Assembly (NCBI GenBank): GCA_021811925.1
Contig: JAKAPY010000036.1
Coordinates: 1 to 12,549, forward strand
Length of the DNA: 12,549 nucleotides
Reading direction: 5' to 3'
DNA from: Thermoplasmata archaeon
GTDB taxonomy: Archaea; Thermoplasmatota; Thermoplasmata; Sysuiplasmatales; Sysuiplasmataceae
Shown here: positions 7,158-12,549 of the stretch, in pieces
Numbering within the stretch: the stretch's first letter is position 1
How the letters are laid out: every line of letters begins with the position of its first letter
Notes under the pieces: model-generated
What the model was told of the DNA's origin: nothing
Seen by the model: only the letters and a program-made list of their open reading frames with translations
Databases searched by the model: none
Made by a program: the position numbers and the translations under genes

Positions 7158-7165
7158 GTATTTAG
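7158..7165 (-). promoter_or_regulatory. TATA-like box for the EVE-tpiA unit
   Basis: The minus strand reads CTAAATAC, centred about 26 bases before ATG 7136. That places the transcript start at the start codon (leaderless). It is the only AT-rich element in the roughly 90-base gap to the next gene. Confidence 0.4.
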
Positions 7166-7226
7166 AAGGTACAGGGTGAGGAAACTGAGAAGGAGCAGGC
7201 AGGGCAAATTGCCTGCAGTCGCCAGG

Positions 7227-7829
7227 TCAAACCGGCGAAAAGATAACTGTCAGCCTTGTCGTGACCATTATGATTCCAGTCAACATGATTAGCAGGCCGG
7301 CAATTTCAGCAGGAAGCTGGAATCCCTGATGCGTGATGAATTCGGAGTATGCTGTCATTGAAACTGTGGGGTGCGTGTTTCCGATAGCGGTCATGTTTAT
7401 GAAGTAGGCCGAGTCAGTATAAACTGTTGAGAGATACACGTTTGGATTCGCGCTGTTCAAAACGCCTTTACTCACCTGGTACTGAACATACTCCTCAAGG
7501 CCTTTCGGTCCGGGGTAGTACTTGTACTGAAATATGACGTAGTTGAATTCCGTTCCGTTTTTGATTGAGAAGACAAGATGTGGCGTCTCCCCGTGGATTG
7601 CGGAGAAGTAGGCGGTCGAGTTATTGTCCTGCGTCAGGAGATAGGAGCCGCCGCCGGTGGGAACTCTCTCCAGCTGGTTCCTTCCGTAAAGTGCAGAAAG
7701 CTGAAAGATCGCCAGCCCTATAATGGCAAGAGCCACGGCTATGACAAGCAACCTGTCGCTCAGGATGCGCCTGAGCGCCCTTGTATGCCTTTCAAGACTT
7801 CTCTTCTGCTTGATCTTTACCTTTGCCAT
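7227..7829 (-). CDS. Two-helix membrane protein with an extracytoplasmic domain, function unknown
   Basis: A 200-residue protein that I do not recognise. A strongly basic N-terminus (residues 1-26, many Lys and Arg) precedes a hydrophobic helix at about 27-48. A soluble segment of about 120 residues follows, and a second helix at about 174-197 ends the protein. Positive-inside reasoning puts both termini in the cytoplasm and the middle outside. The middle carries four N-X-S/T sequons (N69, N70, N91, N145), fitting an archaeal surface protein that could be N-glycosylated. It is rich in Tyr, Thr and Ser and has no cysteine, so no disulfides. I chose ATG 7829 (MAKVKIKQKR); a TTG at 7844 would add five residues. 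TATA-like TAATATA at 7857-7863 supports the ATG. It lies 90 bases upstream of the EVE gene on the same strand, but that gene has its own promoter candidate. Confidence 0.75.
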   Translation of the reverse strand: MAKVKIKQKRSLERHTRALRRILSDRLLVIAVALAIIGLAIFQLSALYGRNQLERVPTGGGSYLLTQDNNSTAYFSAIHGETPHLVFSIKNGTEFNYVIFQYKYYPGPKGLEEYVQYQVSKGVLNSANPNVYLSTVYTDSAYFINMTAIGNTHPTVSMTAYSEFITHQGFQLPAEIAGLLIMLTGIIMVTTRLTVIFSPV

Positions 7830-7856
7830 ATGCTGTTTTCCCAATCTACCATGGGC

Positions 7857-7863
7857 TATATTA
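7857..7863 (-). promoter_or_regulatory. TATA-like box for the two-helix membrane protein gene
   Basis: The minus strand reads TAATATA, centred about 31 bases before ATG 7829, which predicts a leader of only a few bases. A tandem 9-base repeat lies immediately upstream on this strand. Confidence 0.45.
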
Positions 7864-7865
7864 GT

Positions 7866-7883
7866 TTTAAATCGTTTAAATCG
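7866..7883. repeat. Tandem 9-base direct repeat next to a promoter
   Basis: TTTAAATCG occurs twice in perfect tandem (7866-7874 and 7875-7883). On the minus strand it abuts the TATA-like box of the membrane protein gene, where the transcription factor B element or a regulator site would lie. Each copy contains the palindrome TTTAAA. It may be an operator or just an AT-rich promoter patch. Confidence 0.5.
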
Positions 7884-7907
7884 GTAGATTAATATTCCTC
7901 AAGAATT

Positions 7908-7927
7908 GCAGGGGCGCGGCGCCCTGC
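7908..7927. repeat. GC-rich imperfect inverted repeat upstream of argC
   Basis: The 20 bases fold into GCA/TGC and GGGCG/CGCCC arms with one bulged G (7911) and a three-base loop, eight pairs in total. It lies 78 bases upstream of the argC TATA box, in a region that is otherwise AT-rich on its left side. No T-run follows in either direction, so a regulatory palindrome is more likely than a terminator. Confidence 0.4.
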
Positions 7928-7930
7928 CCT

Positions 7931-7955
7931 GGCCAACTGTAAGGCTCCTTTGGCC
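7931..7955. repeat. Second inverted repeat upstream of argC
   Basis: GGCCAA (7931-7936) and TTGGCC (7950-7955) are perfect inverted repeats 13 bases apart. Within them AAGG/CCTT (7941-7944 and 7947-7950) forms a smaller competing palindrome. It lies about 50 bases upstream of the argC TATA box and is a candidate regulator-binding site; no such factor is known from the sequence. Confidence 0.35.
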
Positions 7956-8004
7956 GCGCGCAACGCCTGAAAGTCAATTTACAGACTCGATTATGCCTGT
8001 GGTG

Positions 8005-8011
8005 TATAAAA
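8005..8011 (+). promoter_or_regulatory. TATA box of the arg operon
   Basis: TATAAAA is the best TATA match in the window, centred 47 bases before ATG 8055. It predicts a transcript start near 8033 and a leader of about 20 bases with no clear Shine-Dalgarno sequence. It should serve the whole argCJBD cluster. Confidence 0.6.
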
Positions 8012-8054
8012 CAGGACATAGGGACTATTTGCGACTGCAACATCAACCGCTCCC

Positions 8055-9071
8055 ATGCATTACTCCTCGCAGTCCGTGGGTGTATTCGGAATCACGGGCT
8101 ATGCCGGCACAGAACTGCTGAAGTTGCTCTCCATTCATCCAAAGTTTGAACTCACTTTCGCCCAGTCGAAGAGCGCCAATGCGAACACGGTAGGGGATAT
8201 GTTCCCGCTTCTCGCTTCCGTCGGCGGAGTCAGGATATCCAGGGAAAATGACTCGGAGGGCCTCGACATAGCGTTCATGTGCCTTCCCGCGGGTGAAAGC
8301 ATGGGTCTTGTTCCCGGACTGCTCAAGAAAGGTGTGAGGGTCGTCGACCTTGGCCCGGACTACAGGCTAAAGCCAGCCAGCCTCTTCGAATCCGTATATG
8401 GGACCAGGCACACCGATCCTGAAAACCTGGAGTCAAGCACATACGGTGTCACCGAATTGAACAGGCAGAAGATAAGCGAGGCACCCGTAGTCGCGAATCC
8501 AGGCTGTTACCCCACGGCTGCACTCATTGCCCTTTCCCCAATTCTTGACATCATCAGCGGGAGTATAATCATCGATGCGAAAAGCGGCACATCAGGCTCG
8601 GGAAAGGAGCCGAGTCCATTCAACAACCACTCAGAGATAGGAGAAAATGTAAAACCATACAACCCGAACAGGCACAGGCATCTTCCGGAAATAGCCACTC
8701 AGCTTGCTGCGGTCAACGGACGCTCTTATGACCTTACATTCGTTCCACATCTCGTTCCGATAGTGAGGGGAATAGAGGAAAGCATCTACCTTCCGGGCAC
8801 CCCGTATGACGGCGTGCTCTCCAGGCTGAAGTCATTCTATTCGGGATCGAAGTTTGTGCATGTTGTGGAGGACGCAAGCATCAACATGGTGCTTGGGACA
8901 AACCACTGTGTTCTCCAGGTCTCCGACCTGGGCAACGGCACGGCCATTTTCTCGTACATAGACAATCTCGGGAAAGGTGCGAGCGGGCAGGCTTTACAGA
9001 ATGCAAATGTAATGGTCGGATTTCCCGAAGAGGCGGGGCTTCTCGCCTCCGGTTCCGGTGTGGGTCGGTAG
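8055..9071 (+). CDS. argC: N-acetyl-gamma-glutamyl-phosphate reductase
   Basis: A 338-residue NADPH-dependent reductase that converts N-acetylglutamyl 5-phosphate to N-acetylglutamate 5-semialdehyde, the third step of arginine synthesis. The Rossmann nucleotide-binding motif GVFGITGYAGTELL is at 9-22. The active-site cysteine is C151 in ANPGCYPTA (147-155). SGTSGSGKEP (177-186), NRHRHLPEI (205-213, with the conserved histidine H209) and VPHLVPIVRGI (230-240) are the remaining family blocks. Length and motifs are normal, and no membrane segment is present. The LysY paralogue of the LysW pathway shares the fold, but the neighbouring argJ and the absence of a lysW gene point to arginine. ATG 8055 is the first start before the Rossmann strand and follows a clear TATA box. 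It is the first gene of the cluster, and argJ starts two bases after its stop. Confidence 0.95.
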   Translation: MHYSSQSVGVFGITGYAGTELLKLLSIHPKFELTFAQSKSANANTVGDMFPLLASVGGVRISRENDSEGLDIAFMCLPAGESMGLVPGLLKKGVRVVDLGPDYRLKPASLFESVYGTRHTDPENLESSTYGVTELNRQKISEAPVVANPGCYPTAALIALSPILDIISGSIIIDAKSGTSGSGKEPSPFNNHSEIGENVKPYNPNRHRHLPEIATQLAAVNGRSYDLTFVPHLVPIVRGIEESIYLPGTPYDGVLSRLKSFYSGSKFVHVVEDASINMVLGTNHCVLQVSDLGNGTAIFSYIDNLGKGASGQALQNANVMVGFPEEAGLLASGSGVGR

Positions 9072-9073
9072 AA

Positions 9074-10297
9074 TTGAAGGCGATAGATGGCGGTGTAAGC
9101 GCTCCCGCAGGATTCAAGGCAGCCGGGGGCAAGGGCGGTATACGGAAGTCTGGAAAGAAGGACATCGCGCTCATCTTTTCGGAGAGGATTTGCAACGCCG
9201 CCGCTGTTTTCACAACCAACAGGCTGAAGGCGGCATGCGTCCTTGTCACTTCCAGTCACCTCAGGCAGACAGGAGGCAGGCTGCATGGCGTGGTCATCAA
9301 CAGTGGCAATGCGAATGCACTGACAGGGAAGCAGGGGTTGCAGGATGCAAGGGAAATGGCCTACACGGCTGCAAGAATGCTCGGTGCAAAAAGAAACCAT
9401 ATGGCTGTCTGCTCTACGGGCATTATAGGTGAAATGCTTCCGATGGAGAAGGTGAGGCACGGCATTGAACAGACGGTTCCGCTTCTTTCCGACTCTCTCA
9501 AGGCGGGGAGTCAGGCGGCCGAGGCGATACTGACAACCGACACAACAAGAAAGGAGTTTGCAGTCTCATTGACACTCTCCGACGGCCGCAAAGTCACAAT
9601 AGGCGGAATGACGAAGGGGTCGGGCATGATATCCCCGAAAATGGCAGGCCTGCATGCCACCACCCTTACATTCATAACAACGGATGCACCGGTAGGCACG
9701 CGATACCTGCAGGGCTGTCTGGAAAAATTCACCGACCAGACGTTCAACATGATCTCTGTCGACGGAGACCAGAGCACAAACGACACAATACTCCTTTTTT
9801 CAAACGGTGCCGCGGGCGGGCCCGAAATAAGGAAGGATGCGAACTTCGAGGAGGGGCTGAGGCGTGTTATGTGGGAGCTTGCCAGGAAGGTCGCGCTGGA
9901 CGGAGAGGGCGAGACGAAACTACTCACTGTCAGGGTGGAAGGCGCGCGCAACGACAGGGACGCGTCTCTTGCCGCACTTTCAATTATAAAGTCAAACCTC
10001 GTCAAGAGCGCTGTCTTCGGGGGCGATCCAAACGTCGGAAGGATTGCCTCGGCAATAGGCAATTCTGGCTGCACCGCCGATTTCTCAAGGCTTGAGGTTT
10101 GCGTCGGACCGTGCGCCGATGTCAAGATAATATCAAACGGGCTGGTCACCGACCAGAAAAAGGCAGCCGCCTCCTTCATGAAGGAGCGGGAAGTGACTCT
10201 TACTGTCAGGCTCAACGGAGGAAAAGGTTCGGCAACATCTATGGGATGTGATTTGACTTATGGCTACGTCAGGATTAATTCGGCCTACACCACGTAG
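9074..10297 (+). CDS. argJ: Glutamate N-acetyltransferase (ornithine acetyltransferase)
   Basis: A 407-residue ArgJ that moves the acetyl group from N-acetylornithine to glutamate, closing the acetyl cycle. Some members also acetylate glutamate from acetyl-CoA. VSAPAGFKAAG (8-18), VINSGNANA (74-82), oxyanion-hole CSTGIIGE (113-120), TKGSGMI (180-186) and DGEGETK (276-282) are family blocks, and the end INSAYTT is typical. The protein normally self-cleaves before a threonine in an ATML-like motif. Here the matching segment is ATTLTFITTDA (195-205), giving T196 as nucleophile, with about four extra residues (within MAGLH, 190-194) before it compared with the usual spacing. The start is TTG 9074, two bases after the argC stop; no in-frame ATG or GTG lies before the first conserved block. 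The last 38 bases overlap argB. Confidence 0.95.
   Translation: MKAIDGGVSAPAGFKAAGGKGGIRKSGKKDIALIFSERICNAAAVFTTNRLKAACVLVTSSHLRQTGGRLHGVVINSGNANALTGKQGLQDAREMAYTAARMLGAKRNHMAVCSTGIIGEMLPMEKVRHGIEQTVPLLSDSLKAGSQAAEAILTTDTTRKEFAVSLTLSDGRKVTIGGMTKGSGMISPKMAGLHATTLTFITTDAPVGTRYLQGCLEKFTDQTFNMISVDGDQSTNDTILLFSNGAAGGPEIRKDANFEEGLRRVMWELARKVALDGEGETKLLTVRVEGARNDRDASLAALSIIKSNLVKSAVFGGDPNVGRIASAIGNSGCTADFSRLEVCVGPCADVKIISNGLVTDQKKAAASFMKEREVTLTVRLNGGKGSATSMGCDLTYGYVRINSAYTT
10244..10252 (+). promoter_or_regulatory. Ribosome-binding site of argB inside argJ
   Basis: GGATGTGAT matches the archaeal consensus GGAGGTGAT at eight of nine bases and ends seven bases before ATG 10260. It lies within the argJ coding sequence and supports the overlapping argB start. 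Confidence 0.6.
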
Positions 10298-11081
10298 GGA
10301 GGCGGCGCCAGTTGTCGTCAAGAGCGGCGGCAGCCTGGTCGATTCGGATGTGAACATCGCCCTGATGTGCGGGGAGATTGCCTCACTTGCGGAGGACTAC
10401 AGCTTCGTCATCGTAAATGGCGGCGGCAGGGAGATTGACAGGCTCTGCAGGGCGCTTTCCATTCCGGTGGAGAAAGTGGGAGGCCTGCGCATAACAACCC
10501 CGGAGGTCATGTCTGTTGTCCAGATGGCGCTGGCCAAGAGCTCCAACGCCGTTGCATCATGCCTTTCGTCGCTCGGCGTCAGGGCTGTCCCGATTCCAGC
10601 TTTCGCCGCCATGACAGTTACGGTTGAAAAGAAACAGCCGGTTCAGTCGAGGGACCTGGGGCTTGTCGGCAGTGTTGCAGAGGTGGACTGTTCCCTTATC
10701 AACCTGCTACAAAAGGAAGGGATTGTGCCCGTCGTCTATCCCGTTTCGGCCGACAGGTTTTCCCAGTTGCACAATGTCAATGCAGATGAGATCGCGTCAC
10801 GACTCGCATCTGAACTGGGCGCAGGTGCCCTCCTGATGCTGACCGATGTCGAGGGCGTGCTTGTCGAAGGAGTTGCAAGGGAAGTGATTCGGACCTCGGA
10901 GCTTGAGGATTTCACCCGTTCAGGATGGATTACGGACGGCATGCTTCCGAAACTGGATGCAGCCGCCGGAGCAGCGTTGAATGGTGTTTCACGCGTGTGC
11001 ATACTAGATGGCAGGAAGAATGGGGTTGTCAGGGAATACCTAAAGGAAGGAAAAGCAAATGGCACTGAAATACAGAAGTGA
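10260..11081 (+). CDS. argB: Acetylglutamate kinase
   Basis: A 273-residue amino acid kinase that phosphorylates N-acetylglutamate with ATP, the second step of the pathway and often the arginine-inhibited one. VVVKSGGSL (18-26) carries the phosphate-contacting K21. VNGGGREID (52-60) and GLRITT (75-80, R77) form the substrate side, HNVNADE (171-177) and LTDVEG (194-199) the nucleotide side, and ITDGMLPKLDAA (224-235) carries K231. The C-terminal NGTEI matches the family GT-x-I ending. The glycine loop reads VNGGG where most relatives have VHGGG. There is no N-terminal arginine-sensing helix of the hexameric type: only about 16 residues precede the core, and they are encoded largely in the overlap with argJ. 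LysZ is the alternative paralogue, unlikely in this context. It overlaps argJ by 38 bases and argD by 23. Confidence 0.94.
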   Translation: MATSGLIRPTPRREAAPVVVKSGGSLVDSDVNIALMCGEIASLAEDYSFVIVNGGGREIDRLCRALSIPVEKVGGLRITTPEVMSVVQMALAKSSNAVASCLSSLGVRAVPIPAFAAMTVTVEKKQPVQSRDLGLVGSVAEVDCSLINLLQKEGIVPVVYPVSADRFSQLHNVNADEIASRLASELGAGALLMLTDVEGVLVEGVAREVIRTSELEDFTRSGWITDGMLPKLDAAAGAALNGVSRVCILDGRKNGVVREYLKEGKANGTEIQK

Positions 11082-12255
11082 GCCCGGTGTGAAGAAAGAT
11101 GAGGCGCTGCTGGGCACATACAGCAGGCAGCAGGTATCATTCGTGAGGGGCAAGGGATGTTCCGTCTGGGACAGCAACGGAAGGGAATATCTCGATCTCG
11201 TGGCCGGGATAGCAGTCAACAGCCTTGGGCACAATCATCCGAAACTAGTGGCTGCAGTATGCAATCAGGCGACAAACATAATGCACTCCTCCAACCTCTA
11301 TGAAATACCGAACCAGTCAACACTTGCAGCGAGGCTTGTCAAACATCTTCCCGGCGCATGGAAGGTCTTCTTCAGCAACAGCGGGGCGGAGGCGAATGAA
11401 GCGGCGATAAAGTTCGCATTCAAGGCAACTGGAAGAAGCAAGATAGTCTCAACTCTGAATTCCTTTCATGGAAGGACGGCTATGACTCTTTCAGTCACCG
11501 GCCAGCAGAAGTACTGGAAGGGGTTTGAACACCTTATCTACAGGGATGTTCTTTTCGCGGATTACGGTTCAGCTGAAAGCGTGAAGAGCAAGCTTGACAA
11601 GGATGTGGCCTGCATAATAGTGGAGCCCATTCAGGGAGAGGGGGGTGTGATTGTTCCCCCGGCCGGTTTTCTGGCCGATGTATGCGAAGCTGCCAGGGAG
11701 AACGGAACGCTTTTGATTATGGACGAAATCCAGGCAGGAATGTGCAGGACTGGAAAGTTCTTCGCTCATGCTTGGGAAGAGGGTTGTACCCCGGATATAA
11801 TCACAATGGCCAAGGCTCTCGCGGGCGGTGTGCCGATAGGTGCAACCCTCGTCAGCCCTAGCGTCGCAGGGAAAATAGCACCGGGAGATCACGGCTCCAC
11901 ATTCGGCGGCAACCACCTGAGCACCGCCGCGGCAAACGCGGTCATGGATGTTGTCGAGGCGCCCGGTTTCATGGAAGAAGTCGCAAGAAAGGGGGGCAAG
12001 CTCACCGGCGGCCTTGAAGAAATATTCGAGGGCGCCGAATATGTCAAGGAAGTAAGGGGAAAGGGCCTGATGATTGGCGTGGAAATGACACCAGAGGCTG
12101 CAAAGAGTTTCAAGTCGTTCGCGATGGAAAGAGGATTCATTGTGAACGTGGCGCACGATTGTGTCATCAGGCTGGTCCCTCCCCTGATAATAAGCGATGA
12201 GGAGATAGAGTCGTTTCTTGCAATGTCGTCTGCGTTCGCCTCCTCGATGCAATGA
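11059..12255 (+). CDS. argD: Acetylornithine aminotransferase
   Basis: A 398-residue fold-type I, class III PLP aminotransferase. It transfers an amino group from glutamate to N-acetylglutamate semialdehyde to make N-acetylornithine. SNSGAEANEAAIK (106-118) and SFHGRTAMTLS (135-145) bind phosphate and cofactor. VEPIQGEGG (188-196), LLIMDEIQAGMCRTG (218-232, D222 to the pyridine nitrogen) and AKALAGGVPIGA (251-262, Schiff-base K252) are canonical, and HGSTFGGNHL (278-287) contributes the second-subunit phosphate contact. QAGMCRTG replaces the common QTGMGRTG. Succinyldiaminopimelate or LysW-aminoadipate semialdehyde substrates are known for relatives, but the position after argCJB favours arginine synthesis. 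ATG 11059 lies inside argB, eight bases after GGAAGG. The stop overlaps the next start as ATGA. Confidence 0.95.
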   Translation: MALKYRSEPGVKKDEALLGTYSRQQVSFVRGKGCSVWDSNGREYLDLVAGIAVNSLGHNHPKLVAAVCNQATNIMHSSNLYEIPNQSTLAARLVKHLPGAWKVFFSNSGAEANEAAIKFAFKATGRSKIVSTLNSFHGRTAMTLSVTGQQKYWKGFEHLIYRDVLFADYGSAESVKSKLDKDVACIIVEPIQGEGGVIVPPAGFLADVCEAARENGTLLIMDEIQAGMCRTGKFFAHAWEEGCTPDIITMAKALAGGVPIGATLVSPSVAGKIAPGDHGSTFGGNHLSTAAANAVMDVVEAPGFMEEVARKGGKLTGGLEEIFEGAEYVKEVRGKGLMIGVEMTPEAAKSFKSFAMERGFIVNVAHDCVIRLVPPLIISDEEIESFLAMSSAFASSMQ

Positions 12256-12549
12256 TATCGGCTTCGGCATCCGCCCGGTGTGAGCTCAGACGCAGTGCCC
12301 CAGTGCGAATTCTCCAGTCATCTTTTTATCCAGAGAGGATATACGATTTTTCCGATCCTCAATTGACAGAGAAGACTTCTGCAGAAATTACGAGGGACTA
12401 CATAGGTCAGCACCCAAGCATAATGGACTGTCTTTCATACGACATAGTGAATTTTTCAGCCCTTGCCAGGAAGATCATGGAGGAGACGGGCGCCAAAAAC
12501 GAGGAAGCGGTGATGATAGCATGCAGGCGATACCAGATTGAGCTAGATC
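12252..12549 (+). CDS. Predicted archaeal regulator of amino acid metabolism (3' end outside window)
   Basis: An open frame of at least 99 codons running off the window. From about residue 40, TSAEITRDYIGQHPSIMDCL, then YDIVNFSALARKIMEE and EEAVMIACRRYQIEL resemble the helical N-terminal part of archaeal proteins annotated as predicted regulators of amino acid metabolism with an ACT domain (COG2150). That assignment is from memory of the family pattern; the ACT part would lie beyond the window. The ATG at 12252 overlaps the argD stop as ATGA, suggesting translational coupling. The first 37 residues are Ser/Ala/Arg-rich and look unlike the family, so TTG 12363 (LTEKTSAEIT) may be the true start, and a TATA-like TTTTTATC at 12323-12330 would suit it. 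Either way it follows the arginine cluster directly. Confidence 0.68.
   Translation, partial: MISASASARCELRRSAPVRILQSSFYPERIYDFSDPQLTEKTSAEITRDYIGQHPSIMDCLSYDIVNFSALARKIMEETGAKNEEAVMIACRRYQIELD
12323..12330 (+). promoter_or_regulatory. Possible internal TATA-like box before the regulator gene
   Basis: TTTTTATC is centred about 36 bases before TTG 12363 and would give a leader of about ten bases. If used, the regulator could be transcribed independently of argCJBD and the coding frame would begin at 12363 rather than 12252. Confidence 0.3.

Noticed and set aside
8837..9460. 207-codon antisense open frame spanning the argC-argJ junction
   Set aside because: It crosses two well-supported genes and its translation shows no domain.
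10260..10297. Frameshift or ArgJ-ArgB fusion at the overlap
   Set aside because: argJ ends with a normal family C-terminus (INSAYTT) and argB has its own strong ribosome-binding site and ATG, so this is a genuine gene overlap, not a broken fusion.
8055..12255. LysW-type lysine/ornithine cluster (LysY, LysZ, LysJ)
   Set aside because: No small acidic lysW-like gene is present and argJ, which belongs to the free acetylated pathway, sits inside the cluster.
11569..12270. 233-codon antisense open frame inside argD
   Set aside because: Cys/His-rich shadow of the aminotransferase sequence; no support beyond length.
1..12549. Mobile elements, CRISPR arrays, tRNA or rRNA genes, riboswitch folds
   Set aside because: On reading both strands I saw no transposase motifs, terminal repeats, spaced identical repeats, tRNA T-arm motif in a cloverleaf context, or rRNA-like conserved stretches. 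A tRNAscan-SE and Rfam search would be the decisive check.

Overview
The window reads as ordinary chromosomal metabolism from an archaeon, most likely a fairly GC-rich member of the Thermoplasmatota or a relative. That placement is an inference from gene content, not a phylogeny. The support is: archaeal-type short triosephosphate isomerase; a GAPN-type non-phosphorylating glyceraldehyde-3-phosphate dehydrogenase; TATA-like boxes about 25-30 bases upstream of several start codons, implying leaderless or near-leaderless mRNAs; occasional matches to the archaeal GGAGGTGAT ribosome-binding consensus; and a trailing gene that resembles archaeal ACT-domain amino-acid regulators. I see no insertion sequence, CRISPR array, tRNA, rRNA or phage signature. 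No gap between genes exceeds about 225 bases.

Left part (1-3493). The window opens inside the 3' end of a citrate synthase gene. A small four-helix membrane protein gene (minus) and a SixA-like histidine phosphatase gene (plus) follow, divergent across about 130 bases with a TATA-like box for each. A 196-base gap holding a hairpin and a weak promoter leads to a full-length AMP-forming acetyl-CoA synthetase. Citrate synthase and acetyl-CoA synthetase lie close together but do not form an operon.

Middle part (3497-7829). A glycerophosphodiester phosphodiesterase gene (minus) ends three bases from the acetyl-CoA synthetase stop. It is divergent from the GAPN gene (plus), which converges with five bases to spare on a triosephosphate isomerase gene (minus). 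The isomerase lies just downstream of an EVE-domain protein gene on the same strand, and further upstream is an unrecognised two-helix membrane protein with several N-glycosylation sequons. GAPN and TPI handle the same triose phosphate pool: TPI interconverts DHAP and G3P, and GAPN oxidises G3P directly to 3-phosphoglycerate.

Right part (7830-12549). A divergent control region carries a tandem 9-base repeat, two inverted repeats and a good TATA box. It precedes the tightly packed cluster argC-argJ-argB-argD, which converts N-acetylglutamate to N-acetylornithine and ornithine and recycles the acetyl group through ArgJ. The genes are 2 bases apart or overlap (38 and 23 bases). The argD stop overlaps an ATG (ATGA) that opens a reading frame running off the window; its sequence resembles archaeal predicted amino-acid-metabolism regulators. 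A regulator coupled to an arginine operon with inverted repeats upstream is the most interesting candidate system here, although the parts are known families and the link is inferred.
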